From: Tubiluchus corallicola
Lineage: Eukaryota; Priapulida; Priapulimorpha; Priapulimorphida; Tubiluchidae
Assembly: GCA_030141605.1 (NCBI GenBank)
Contig: JAQGDQ010000054.1
Coordinates: 124,001 to 188,000, forward strand
DNA length: 64,000 nucleotides
Reading direction: 5' to 3'
Within the stretch, counting starts at the first letter, position 1; every line of letters begins with the position of its first letter. Positions 23,941 through 35,970 of the stretch are shown piece by piece. Below the pieces are notes generated by a model. It was not told the DNA's origin. It saw nothing but the letters and a program-made list of their open reading frames with translations, and made no database searches. Both the position numbers and the translations under genes were made by a program.

Positions 23941-25041
23941 CCTGTCCAAAGCATGACTCAGTTCGACTAAGTCGAAGACAGACACTGCTACACTATTTAC
24001 AAGAAATACTAAATATTAATCCTGATGAAATTCATGATAATATTATGATATTAATATTTATGGAAAATTTTCTAATTGGTGTTAGATGTGAAGGCAGATG
24101 TTAAATAAGTAATTAACAGTGAATACTGAACAGAGAGACCGTTCCAAAACGTTGTGCAGCTCTGCGGATATTGTGCGTTTCCTCGGCCAGTTGGGGGGTC
24201 AGACTAGTGTAGTAAATAAATTGTAATTGAATTCAATCCAACCCTTCTCTAACGCGGGAAATAGAATGAACATTGGAACAGAAACACGGAATAAGAGGAA
24301 ACTGGTAAAAAAATTAGCCACGTATAATCGAATTTTACTAGTTTGTGTCACCTGTGCGATCTGTGAAGAGTTCATTTTGTTGCTCAATTAACGAACTTTT
24401 ATAAAACTACTTTATGTCTTTTAAAATTTATTTCCCGCTTTAGTAGATGTGAAAATAAGTTACTATTGTATCGTTATTTGCAGTTAACGTATGGTCACTT
24501 GATTTATACCCTTATAATTAATGATGTTATCATTCTTATGTTGCCGTGGCGATGCTTTCAGAGGTGTTAGGGAGATAGTAATAAAATGCCTATGTGCATT
24601 CATATCTATAGTCTAGTTTTAATCTGTAAACTTGTGCAATGTCAGTGTTTTGCATCAGTTATTGCATCATTCTTTCTAATTGACCGTGGCACATAATTCT
24701 AGTCTAATTTTGCCTAGGTTGACTCATTCAACCAAATCTTGTTGTGTAAAACTACCGTAGATCGACAGGGCGAAGCCTATAAGTAGTCTTTTTGCTCATA
24801 GTTGTCTCTCTTTGATGTACCTCTGTTAATTGTTTTATCAGAAGTTTTCTCTCTCACGTTTTATAATTATGTTGTCTCTTAAGTGGAAGTGCTGCCTAGC
24901 GGCAGTTGTCATGGTATAGTGAGGAAGCAAGGCAAGTAAGTAAGACTCGTAATCATTCATGTTGTAAGTATTTACACGTAATGGCAAACCTCCAATTTGC
25001 AGTGCTTGACTAGTTGTGCTTTAGCTAAAGGAAAGGCAAAG
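23941..25041. other. Intergenic region, no gene recognised
   Basis: No coding or repeat signature was identified. A run at about 24920-24945 (gaggaagcaaggcaagtaag) resembles a splice donor and might belong to a non-coding first exon of the downstream SHMT gene, but there is no independent support. Confidence 0.4.
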
Positions 25042-25540
25042 CGTTCTGGGAAGTGGAGCTTATTTCAATGTTCACGAAAATGTTAGAACAAGTGTGATAA
25101 GTGCCTTGTGCAATTAATAAAATCCCTTTGAAGTGCGGATCATTTCACGCTTGGGTGTTCACCCATTTTTCCACTAGTGACATCGTTCCTCGACTGAAGA
25201 AAAGCAGCACACTGTCTCTCTCGGTCAAAAGGTACAAAAGCAAAAAGTTTTTAGAAAAAAAAACTAGACAGCAAATTTTGTGATATTTTTGCATGAACAT
25301 TAGATAAGCTGCAAAAATTTGAATTAGTTTAAGCAGCGTGTGCTTATGGAAAGCCACGATGCGCTTAGGAAAAGTCACGAAGTCCACAAGTTACATCATA
25401 ATTTTCAACCGTGCTTGAAAATTCCTATTCAGTGGCTGTATAAATTAACTTTTTGCTTGATAGAGTATAGACAGTTTTTGTTAATTTCTTTGTTATATTT
25501 TTCCAACTTTAAGAGATAACTAAAATAAACTCAACATGCC
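25042..25540 (+). repeat. Dispersed repeat, copy B (uninterrupted)
   Basis: Collinear with 10826-10892 plus 13021-13420. It contains the identical 38-base block (25348-25385) and shows the repeat without the LINE, so it marks the empty-site structure. The class is unknown: no terminal inverted repeat, tRNA-like head or transposase was recognised. Confidence 0.8.
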
Positions 25541-26763
25541 AAATGATTTGTGAGTTTTTTTAGTAACTCATTTAAGTTTCAGACATTCATGATATGTTTC
25601 AGTTTAACAAGTTGTTGTTGCTTGAGAAAAGCAGTTTAGAAGTACTGATTTTTTAGAAAGTTTCCAATCTTTGACGATTGACATGTGTGCTAACTTTGCA
25701 CAGTTTCTACAACACAAAGTTCATGGTCAAGTACACTTGAATAGATCGAACTGAACAATGGTTATATTACTGACTACAGGTTAGAAAAATCATCGAACAA
25801 TGAATTACTGACTACTGAGCACTGAGAAAATCACCATCATAAATAAATGGATCACTTCGTTAGTCTGTGTTTCCTAAAAACTAGACACTTTCATGAATTG
25901 CTTTTAAAACAGTAGACAGCAGCACAGTCTATGTTTATCAAAGGCTTCTTTGTCATGTACCGTTGATACAAAATTGTAATTAAACCAAATTCTGTTTGCC
26001 CTACAAAATATAATGCACAAGTTTTGTATAATTTCACTGATTATCAAAAATGTTCATTCTATAGCAGTGAATGAACATCCAGTGATGCATTTACTGGGAT
26101 ATTTGAGAGTCGCCGCATTGTCCTTCAATTGTCCATCCATCTGTTGTCAATCCAATTGTTTTTTATGCATTTTCATCACAATCTGTAAATGCACCTTCTG
26201 CACACTTCGTTACTACAAAGAGTCATTTCTGTCACTCAAATTGACATTTACACAAATTTGGTGGAGCTAAAAGATGTCACTGTAGATTGGCAGGTGTATA
26301 GCACATAAGACCTTGGCTATTGGAACAATATAAGAGGGCCTGTTAAGTCCCAAAACACAGATCATATGCGAAGTGTGATGGAATGGCAAGATGAGTGCTT
26401 CTAAGTAGTGAAGACAATGAATAGAAATGTACTGTCATGGTTTAGTGTTGCATCCTAGCAAAAATAAATAGTTGTCTGAGTTTACATTTTGCTTGCTAAA
26501 TGAGAACAGAATTCCTTTTAACTTACCAACATATTTAATAAGACAACTTGCGCACCAAATCATTTGCCCAGCTCCTTAATCAGTTTATTTGTATATTTGT
26601 TTGTTAGATTGGTTGTCACTTGAAATCTATAGAGCTCCAAGGAAACTAGAAACACTGTTTAAATTAGTGTTAAATAGCCACGTGGTTTGCTTACAGAGAA
26701 TTCCTGCTTAACTATATCTTGACCGTTTAGTGTATATTTACATGTCTTCTTTTCAGTGGGGTA
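25541..26763. other. Intergenic region, no gene recognised
   Basis: AT-rich sequence with only short ORFs (for example 26013-26270, no recognisable family). I see nothing supportable here. Confidence 0.5.
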
Positions 26764-27180
26764 ATGTGGGCGTGCAGACACAGGGTAGCCAATACTATCA
26801 TTTTATTACTTCAGAAATATGACTCGGTCTTGAAAGAACACCTTCAAACCAAGATGAGTGACAAGACAACTGTGTCCTGTGTATCACCTCAGATTCAAAA
26901 TGAGTTTATTACCGTTCTTGAAGAAAATGTGAAAAGGAAAACAGTTGACCAAGTTAAACAGGCAAAATATTTTGCAGTGATCTTTGGGTGCACACCAGAT
27001 TTTGTCTCATGTGGACCAAACCAGTCAAGTGCTTCACTATGCCTATGTTTTGATTGAAGGGTTCAGTATGAGTTGTCAGCATTACTAGCTGCGAGTGCAG
27101 TTTTTCTGAGTTGAAATTAATAAAAATAAATACCTTTAGTCCTATGGTAATTTCATGTACGTGTGTTTGTAGCATCGGAG
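26764..27180 (+). pseudogene. Collapsed hAT-family transposase (DUF4371-like)
   Basis: The first part reads LLLQKYDSVLKEHLQ, SPQIQNEFITVLEENVKRKT and VKQAKYFAVIFGCTPDFVS, matching the conserved middle of hAT transposases of the DUF4371/ZMYM1-like type (the catalytic D-[ST]-TPD stretch, here with Gly-Cys in place of Asp-Ser/Cys). About 80 bases later, after stops, the sequence reads SCECSFSELKLIK, the start of the hAT C-terminal dimerisation domain (usually ERSFS-L..IK). The hundreds of residues normally between them are gone, so this is an internally deleted relic. Confidence 0.8.
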
Positions 27181-27284
27181 ATGTGTTACATTTAAGGAAG
27201 GGGTGGCTAACTTGGCTACCTCACATGGCGACTAAACTCCCCATTTTGCCACTATTTCTTTTGACAACTGCTTTTTCGTTTTCT

Positions 27285-27695
27285 ATGCTAAACTTTTGTT
27301 TGTTTAATATTTTGTCATTATTCTGTACTTGTAATTTATTATTTGCTTGTGTTTGAATAATTGTATTATTCTGTAATTATATGTATATGTTATCATTATG
27401 TAATTGTATACGTTATGTAATGCCTTCTTTAGAAAAGTGCTTTTCCTTTTTCTATACAAGTTGTTTGTTTAATATTATGTAATTCTTCTGTAATTATAAT
27501 TTATTAATAATTATAATTTATTGCTTGTCCGAATAATCATATTATTGTGATACATTTATAACATTGTTATTATCACCTATTACTTGGTTGCACCTGTATT
27601 ATATTATATGATGTTTTTCTATTGCACTTGTAGCAGGTTACTGATTTGTATTGTACCGTGCGAGTACATAATAAATAATAAATAAATACAAATTT
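27285..27695 (+). repeat. AT-rich element tail with internal duplication
   Basis: Two diverged copies of a segment (about 27297-27385 and 27460-27550) share TTGTTTGTTTAATATT, CTGTAATTATA and TTGCTTGT...GAATAAT. The region ends TTGTATTGTACCGTGCGAGT followed by an AATAAATAAATAAATA tail, the look of a retroelement 3' end. The parent element is not identified. Confidence 0.55.
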
Positions 27696-28266
27696 ATTAG
27701 TTTTCTCAAATCAGATATTGAAACTAGCTGTTCTAAACTGTTCGTTATTCGTTTAAGTGCAAAGCTAAACCTTCAAAAGATTTTTTCAACGGAGCATGGA
27801 CATCACTATTTAGTTTAAAATATAATGCATTGTACCTCTTAAAAGAGACATTTCCTAAAACAAATTGATATTTCAAAACATGCTATGGCCTACTTCATGT
27901 AAAGGAACAATGACTTTGTAAATGAATAGCCTGACTGTGCTCGTAGGTGTTAGGTGTAGGTGTAACATTTACTGTGTTACAGCCTCAGGTAATAGTTTAT
28001 TGATATCAGAAACTCAAGGTCTTCTAGTGTAGTTCGCTTTGCTTAGGAAAGTATTTTCAAGATAACTCAGAGTTTAAACAAACAGAACTGTCTGATAAAC
28101 AGTGGAAGTGCTGATGTGAAATTATTGTAACAGCATTGATGGTAAGCAGTGGTGCAAAGGTTTAGACAATTTTATAACCATTCATGTAACTGCAGTTATA
28201 TGAACTACATATCTTTGTTAACAATATTAATAGTTTCTAAATACATGTATACTTGTCTTTTTTCAG
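27696..28266. other. Upstream region/intron of SHMT
   Basis: AT-rich, no gene. It ends in a strong polypyrimidine tract and acceptor (cttttttcag at 28257-28266), so at least the 3' part is intron between an unseen 5' non-coding exon and the first coding exon of SHMT. Confidence 0.5.
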
Positions 28267-28327
28267 ATTCTGTAGGATATAAAAAGTGAACTGCAATAAC
28301 CATAAACTGAAAGTAAAATCATTAAAA
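28267..28327 (+). other. SHMT 5' UTR segment with in-frame stop
   Basis: Exonic bases between the acceptor at 28266 and the ATG at 28328. A TAA at 28280-28282 is in frame with the ATG, so no upstream exon can add an N-terminal extension through this acceptor. Confidence 0.7.
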
Positions 28328-31300
28328 ATGGGCTCATTGGATGGACTCAGTTCTAAGGATTGTATTCAAGATCATAACTGTGCTAGTAACACAGACTGGG
28401 ATATGTTTGCTCCTTTGGACCAAGCTGATCCTGAAGTGTGGGCTATTATGCAGGTAATATTTATTAGCTAACTTCTGTGGGGGAAACTGAAATGAATGAT
28501 CCAAAGAAAGACAATTGTCCATGTAAAATAAGTAGACATAATATAATTTTACATTTTGGCCTTTATATCTCTGTGTTATTTCTGCATAAGTATCTATTCT
28601 GATGATGGCCAAAGAATAAAGGGCTGAAGCATAAAATTTAATTGTCTACTTGTTTTATATGGGTACTGTCTTCCTTTGGATCATTAAATTTATAAATGTG
28701 CACATTAAAACTGTAGTATTGTGTACTATCATAATTGTGATGGACACAATATATAACAGTGGTTCACACATAACAAAATATTGTGTACAGAACTGTTAAA
28801 CCACGTAACTGTTTGGCCAAGGCCAAGCTAATAATAATTATTTGTTACATTTTTGACATTTGAGTTATTCTATAAATTACATATGGTACCTACACATATT
28901 AATATTGGATTTAATATTAACTTTATTAAAGACATATTTCAGCTAAGCAGTAGTTACTATCATTGTAATATGTGTAGCCAAAATTTTGCTTTCAATAAAA
29001 TTTCTTTAGTACGGGATTATGTGATTTTAAGTATTAATGTTACTGTTTTTGGCATTTAGAATTTGTTGACTTTACAAGCACGTGTCTAATAATAGTTGTC
29101 ATCATCAGTAGTTGGTTTTTATCTGAGCACTGCTTTGTTGTAAAAGGGTATTGTAAGAGGACTATCTTTTCCTTAAGAGTTCTAATTTTTGTTGATTACA
29201 TTTGACTTTGTGTTAACTAAAGTTAATGTATGTCAGAGTGATGTGCGGTCTTTACACATGACTTGAGAATATTATTTGCTTCTAAAAGGCGTGCTTCGAA
29301 TATTAAAAAAAATGCTGCTTAGTGATTTAGAGTATCTAAGGCACCAAATGTTGTGCTGTTATTTGTTCTACAGCTATGCAATACATATTTAATTAGGCTG
29401 CTTACAGGTATAGTTCAACGATAGCAACGGTGGCAATTAAGAGTTAATGTAATTAAACTGTTATGCTTTTTCAGCCTTCTTCAGCAGCTGCTCATAATAA
29501 TGAGTATGAGAAACATTATAATCGCAACTTTAAAAAGTAGGCGAACAGACCCACATGTTGCAAAACATTTTTAAAAACATGTAATTTCCATACCTAATTA
29601 GAATTTGGTAATTTAATATAAAATTCTTAAGAAGTACCTGATACAGAATCAGAAGGTTATTGACCTAGAAATAATTATTGGCCCTAGCTGTCTGAGAGAA
29701 CTTGTTGACCTTTGTACTCACTTTTACTTGTTATTTAATGACATGTGTGCTTAGCCAGCAAGTATTTTTCCATGGAAAATAGATTACAGCTGTCAGTTAG
29801 TCTATGTTCACTCAAGAATTGCTAGCTGTTTTCATAATTATGTATCACTGATTTGTACTCACTGAGAGCCAAGATTTAACTTGAAATGATTATTGAATCA
29901 GTGATAGCAGAACATAAAAAATTAGCAGTTACGACCAATTTCTTTATTACTGGTGCTTTTTGTCGTGCAAAGACATTTAAAACGAAATCCTAGTAATAAG
30001 GAAATGTGTTTTCCCTTGGTTTTCTGGTATTGTGTCTTATTATCATTGAAAGTGGTTATGGATTTATTATACTCTGGGATTGCAGTCTTAAGGTTGATGT
30101 GTTTATAGTTCTGAGTACCAGGACTAATAAATCACCTTATAGCAGACTCAAGAGATAATGAATGGCAAAATTTAATTTACCATGATACGAATTAGCATAA
30201 AGGAAAAAAAGTTCATGAATATTGTCTTTAGCAAATGATTTAGTTAGGACTGGTCATCTGATTCTAATTGAATTCAACTCTCAAACTCTACATAACTCTA
30301 AATGTTACAATTGAAATAATGCCCAAAAATACAAAAATGGAGCTTAGCTACTGTTTAATACTTTTTTGAAGCAGGAACAAATGAAAATTAAAACAATTTA
30401 TTTGTTGAAAAGGGTGCATTATTGTGTTAATCTTACTTTACATGAGAGAAATCTAAATTCATACTGAATTATATCAGCATATAAGTTTTTCGGTGTTGCA
30501 TAATTTTAAATTTATTGTTTATGTGATTACAGAGAGAGAAGCGCAGACAGACGGTTGGCTTAGAACTCATTGCATCGGAGAATTTTCCTAGCCGAGCTGT
30601 GATGGAGGCACTTTCCACTTGCCTACAAAATAAATATTCTGAAGGATATCCTGGTCAAAGGTTTTTGTAATTTTTAAAATAGCAATTAACATGTTAAATT
30701 GGTATCATTGAGTCTAAATCGCAGAATCTTTGAACACGCAAGATTCTTTATATTTGCCATTGTTTACAACAAAAATTTGTTTTTTGCTTTTGTGTATAAT
30801 AAAATTAGATTTTTGTGTATCTGCAAAGACTATTCAAAATTATTAAAATATCGAAAAAATATCAAAAGTACTAAAATTCAAACAATGTGTGTTGTAAGTA
30901 TTACAATATAAGTTTTATATACACCTCACATGACTGATTTCACAAGCAGCCCTTCTGAAAGGTATAGGCCAAGTGCACATGCTTTGCGTGAATGATTGAC
31001 GACTACCTGAGCCCAGTACTCGCTTTAGCTCTACCGATCTTCACTGTTTGCCTCGGGAGGGAGGATGTGTGAATTACACATGCATTCAAATGTTCCTGAG
31101 AAATCTCTGTTGGTTTAGTAACTCATCTTAAAGGGATGTCTCGATAATGTGGCAGGCTTGCAATATCTTGTGGATTCAGCTTCTTTCCAGTATAAAAATT
31201 ATTGACCTTGTTCATACTTTGTTTCAGGTACTATGGTGGAAATGAACATATTGATGAGATGGAATTACTCTGTCGCAAAAGATGTCTGGCCGCATTTGAC

Positions 31301-34300
31301 TTAGACCCTGCAGAATGGAGCGTAAATGTGCAGCCTCTCTCTGGCTCACCGGCTAACTTTGCCGTTTATACAGGTGTTGTCGGTCCACATGGCCGAATCA
31401 TGGGACTAGACCTCCCCGATGGCGGTCATCTGACACACGGATTTTTTACAGAAAAGAAGAAAATTTCGGCCACTTCTATATTTTTTGAATCAATGCCTTA
31501 TAAAGTTGATCCAGAAACTGGATTGATAGATATGGATAAACTTGCAGAAACAGCTCGACTATTTCGACCGAAGCTAATTATCGCAGGTTGTTTCATTAAT
31601 AGTTGCTGATAATTAATAACTGTAAATTGGTTACAAAAAACTTGTTATATTGTCAGTTAAGCTTTTGTGTTTTAAATTACTGCATGTCTAGGATTCTTGT
31701 AAGATACTGTTGTAAGTTAACTTTATTACTTTTCAGTGGTTCACCTATACTATAATTGGTGCAGCACGAGTCCTTCAGTTGCTGTTTTTCCTTAGTTGAT
31801 TGTTAAAAACAACAGATACAATACGATTTAGTTCGGTTCTCACTCTGGGTGATTTCATTTGCCATGCCAATCCTGGCTGTTTACCTCGTAGAGGGAGGAT
31901 GTATATATATCGAAATGTGGCTGAGATACCTCTGCCAGTTGTATGACTCATCTTAGGGGATATCCTTCATAATGACCTGGGTTCTGGTCACACGTCAGTC
32001 ATCATGTTGAGTAGGCACTGCTGTTGGATGCTGGCTTGAATGTATAAAGAAAGTACAAAATTAGCCGTAAACTTCAAATTTATGATATTATCATGATTTG
32101 TAATGAACTGACTTATAGTATACATTTTTGTCTTTGAGTGCCTATAAACTGTATCCTGTTTTAATTTCTACATGTCCATAGAGATCTCAATTCCAGTTTG
32201 CAATTTTTTGCAGGAGTGAGTTGTTATTCTCGATGTTTGGATTATGCCCGTTTTCGTAAAATCTGTGATGACGTTGGTGCTTACTTGATGGCTGACATGG
32301 CTCATGTTAGCGGTCTTGTCGCAGCAAAATTGATCCCCAGTCCATTTGAATACAGTGATATTGTCACAACTACCACACACAAGACACTTCGCGGTCCAAG
32401 ATCTGGGCTTATTTTTTTGAGGAAAGGTGAGAGATTAAATGGTACTTTAATGTAATTACAGACTGAAAACAGTGAAAATGAATAGCTGGTGATGTTTCTG
32501 ATATCTCAGAAACTGAAGGTTTTTGATAAAGTAATGGTGGTCAGTTCACTTAAGCTGTTTGTGCCTTACTGGGTATCAGAAACAAGTCAAATATACCTAA
32601 ACGTCAGACTATACTCGTTAAAAAGAACATCCAGTCTGTAGATCATTAACATTTTATCACTTTGAAAGTTTGTATAACCTGCTAAGCAAGTGTGCTGTAA
32701 CCCATATAGTTTTGAAATGAAACCAATCTAATGTTCATTAATTAGTTTTTGATTTTTGCCTTTTTTGATTTGTTGATGAGCATCACATTAGGTCCACAGT
32801 CTTATGATGCTGGTTCTTATGCTTTTTGAGATATAGCGACAAAGTTTGTACAATACATAATAAACAACTTGGTTTTACTGTAAATGAAATCATAATTCTT
32901 AGGTCATGGTGTGCTTATTTCAAAAATGTACTCAATATTTGTGTCTACAGCTTTCATTAAATGTAAAAATGTGTAAGTAATATGATGCAGTTAGTTGCTA
33001 GATAAAATCTTAAATTGTCTGATTTACAGATTTGCACCTGCAAAATAGAGAAAGTCAGCAATGGCTACATATCCTACACTCTCTACAGGGTGCTAACAAA
33101 TTATTCAAATCCTTGTACTGAAAAGACAAAAATGTATTGGTAAAACATGAAAAAGCAGTAATTTTGAATAAAGAACACTTGTTGACATCTGACCTTGCTG
33201 GCATTTACAGTTCTGATGATCATTAATCAACTGGGAGTACAGTCACAGGAGTTTCTCAGTGAGACTGTGACATGACTTTTTCCTACAAACTTTAATGATT
33301 TTTGCTTTCTGCCGTGCCGATAAAAGTTGCTAAAAATTAGGAAAACCAATTATAACACGGAAAACTTAGAAAAGTGTATTATAACATACATTTATATCTG
33401 TAATAACTTTTCAACTATACCATAAGAAGTTCTATAATTTCTTTGTGTTCTGTAGATTAACGAGTTTCAGTCTGACGTTTCGATTTTTACCCGCACAAAG
33501 AACATTAGAGGAAAAATTAGATATTGTATAGATTTAAAAAAAAATAACAATAAAACTGTTTTGTAATGTTTCTTTGTAGTTTTGTTTTAAGCACAATTGG
33601 CCTTCGTGTCTGACACAAACTCTTAAAAGAATAAAATATATTCCAACTATAACCCGAAGCATGATATTTTGCAGAACAAATAGTATGTATGGCAAATTCA
33701 TCTTTTTTGCAGAAATTATTTGTTGCTTCAGTGTGATTATGTGAGTGCTTTCAATAACATAGACTGCTTTTAATCTTACAGGGGTCCGATCATACACAAA
33801 ATCTGGCGACAAAGTTATGTATGACCTAGAAGACAAAATAAATCAAGCACTTTTCCCTGGATTGCAAGGAGGTCCTCATAACAATATCATCTCATGTATG
33901 TATTTCTCTTAAGTTTGTGTCTATTTTTAATAAATTCAAACATGCCTGATACAGAACTCTAGAAAAAAACCTTGAAAATGTGGTATAACAGTCACCTACA
34001 CAGTTAATTTACTGGTTAATTTAAGTAGGTTAACTAAGTTTGAGTATGATGATATATTTTTATAAACTTGAGAAGTTTTAACAATTCTTGTATTTGGCAC
34101 TTCCATTCTAAACAGGGAAGCCTATCTGCACAAAATATTTGTTTTGCCTAAGCAGTAACAGTAAATATCATTTTTGCCTCAACTGAAGAAGTTCATAATA
34201 TGGTTGGCTTCTAGTTAGATATGCACTTTAGGGACATGTGTCCCAAGTTATAAATTGCCAAAATTAATGGTGGTTTAGTAAATTGGCAAACTAATTTTTT

Positions 34301-35970
34301 ATTTATTTCTACAGCCGTGTGTGTTACAATGAGAGAAGCTCAGACTGAATCTTTTAGACAATACCAGAAACAAGTCCTTCTTAATGCTAAGATTTTAGCC
34401 GACAAATTGTTGGAAAAAGGATACACTGTGGTAACAGGTATGCGTCTAATTTTATAAAAGGTTTTACTAATTAAGTGCTGTAAGCTGAAAACTAAGTATC
34501 AATAGAAATTCATAATGATTTTCAGCATTTGAAACGAAATGTTTATTCTGTAGTTTAAAGGGTGCTATATATCATACATTTTGCTACAGAGATATGTATT
34601 TCTGCAAAATCTTTTCACTTTCATGTTCTAATGGGCACGTTTGGTCGTATGCTGAATTCTTTTCATGGGTGTAATTTAGCATTTATTATTAGCTTAATTT
34701 GTTAGTTATACCGCAGATTATTTTATCAATACTCTCATGTCAAAGATTTCAAACTGAAATTAATTTTAGGAGGAACGGACACACATGTTGTGTTGATGGA
34801 CATGCGTCCTATAGGTCTCAATGGTGCTCGTATCGAGAAAGTACTAGAAGAGATGCACATTGCTTGTAACAAGAACACATGTCCTGGTGACAAATCTGCT
34901 CTCAATCCAGGTATAAAATCCCCTAATGTCCTGCTTTTTTCAATTTGTTGTAAGTAATGTTATGTTTAACTGGAGCACTGTGAACCTGCTCTGTAGGATG
35001 ACTTTTGCTTTTCTATAGGTGGAGTACGTTTAGGCAGCCCTGCTTTGACTTCTCGAGGACTCAAAGAAGAAGATTTCGAAGTTGTGGTTGACTTCATTCA
35101 TAAAGGTACCTTCTTTCATTTTCATACTTGGAACATTTGTTCATTAACTGATATAGATAAAAAATTAAAGGTATGCGATAAAAAGCTGCAATCCCTTCTC
35201 ATCACTTAGGGAAAAAAACATTTTTGAGCAAAGCTTTGGCCTAACCACATACTAAATCCAACTTAAACTTTGTAGCATAACAGTAATAGTTCTAAGTCAC
35301 TAATATGTCTAATGCTATTAAAATCGACAGACCAGCCAGTTTACAGACTTTTCAAGACAATGCACATCATTTACACCCCACCGGGAATCATCAGGAGGTG
35401 CTGGGTTGTGTGGCCGAGTGGTTTAGAATTCGGACTGCAACCATGCAGTGCTGAGTTCGATACTAGAGGCAGCCAACGCCAGGGCATATACTCTACATGT
35501 TATTCATTGTTTGTGTGTTGCGTCCTTACCTGTATTGTTTTAAGTGTAAGTCGTTAAATAGCCATTAGTGCTAATGTTGTATGTTAAATGAGCGACAGTA
35601 AATAAATCTTGTTTGTTTGTTTTTTATGGGGCATGGGAAAACCATGTGTTAGACAACAAGTGTCCAACTAAAGTGACACACGAAGCATAAAGCAATGTCT
35701 TCTTAAATAGTGCACAAACATACCAGTTTTTGAACCTTTTTTTTAATTTATTCATCACCTTAACTCCAGATGTCTTGACTTTGATTTGTTGGTCTGCTTT
35801 CAGGCATACAGCTGGCTCTTGAGATTAAAGCTGCTGCTCCAGGAACTATGCTGAAAGATTTTAAAGCTACATTGCAAACTGAGGAGTTTCAGAAGAAAGT
35901 TGCACTGCTGCGACTTGAGGTGGAGAATTTTGCTGCCTCTTTTCCATTACCAGGAATCAAGGATTATTGA
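28328..35970 (+). CDS. SHMT1: Serine hydroxymethyltransferase, cytosolic type (complete, 9 coding exons)
   Basis: Exons: 28328-28453, 30533-30660, 31228-31586, 32214-32426, 33782-33895, 34315-34437, 34770-34910, 35019-35105, 35804-35970. They total 1458 bases, 485 residues plus TGA, with all phases consistent; cytosolic human SHMT is 483. The PLP enzyme interconverts serine and glycine while charging tetrahydrofolate with a one-carbon unit. Visible family motifs are [34 protein letters not shown] (123-128), [10 protein letters not shown] (147-156), [11 protein letters not shown], the PLP-lysine site [10 protein letters not shown] (Lys261), [21 protein letters not shown] and [11 protein letters not shown]. 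There is no mitochondrial presequence, and an in-frame stop precedes the ATG. Two SINE-like repeats (introns 2 and 3) and a tRNA-type SINE (intron 8) lie in introns. No defect was seen. The SHMT1 versus SHMT2 name is by absence of a presequence, not phylogeny. Confidence 0.97.
31009..31160 (+). repeat. SINE-like repeat family, copy 1 (SHMT intron 2)
   Basis: Shares GTTTGCCTCGGGAGGGAGGA and CTCATCTTAAAGGG with the three other copies listed at 31831, 55705 and 60783. It is the most diverged copy, in the same orientation as SHMT. Confidence 0.65.
31831..32035 (+). repeat. SINE-like repeat family, copy 2 (SHMT intron 3)
   Basis: The best-preserved copy. It has a box-B-like start (GGTTCTCACTCTGGG), then TTTACCTCGTAGAGGGAGGA, GAGATACCTCTGCCAGTTGT, GACTCATCTTAGG, TGATAATG-like and GTTGAGTAGGC landmarks, ending GTTGGATGCTGG. 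The box-B-like opening suggests a tRNA-derived SINE body. Confidence 0.75.
35395..35630 (+). mobile_element. tRNA-derived SINE in SHMT intron 8
   Basis: The head contains an excellent Pol III A box (TGGCCGAGTGG at about 35413) and, about 40 bases later, a B-box-like GAGTTCGATAC, with spacing like a Leu/Ser-type tRNA. A non-tRNA body of about 120 bases follows, ending AAATAAATCTTGTTTGTTTG. The tRNA arms do not pair well enough for a functional tRNA gene, and it lies in sense orientation in an intron. Classified as a SINE. Confidence 0.65.

Noticed and set aside
26013-26270. Cys-rich 85-residue ORF
   Set aside because: Cysteine spacing is irregular and no signal peptide or splice context was found; probably fortuitous.
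30699-30911. 70-residue ORF after SHMT exon 2
   Set aside because: It lies in the intron just after a phase-correct donor; AT-rich Phe/Ile/Lys composition with no homology recognised.
35400-35475. Functional tRNA gene
   Set aside because: The A box is good, but the arms pair poorly and a SINE-like body with a T/G-rich tail follows, so it was called a SINE.
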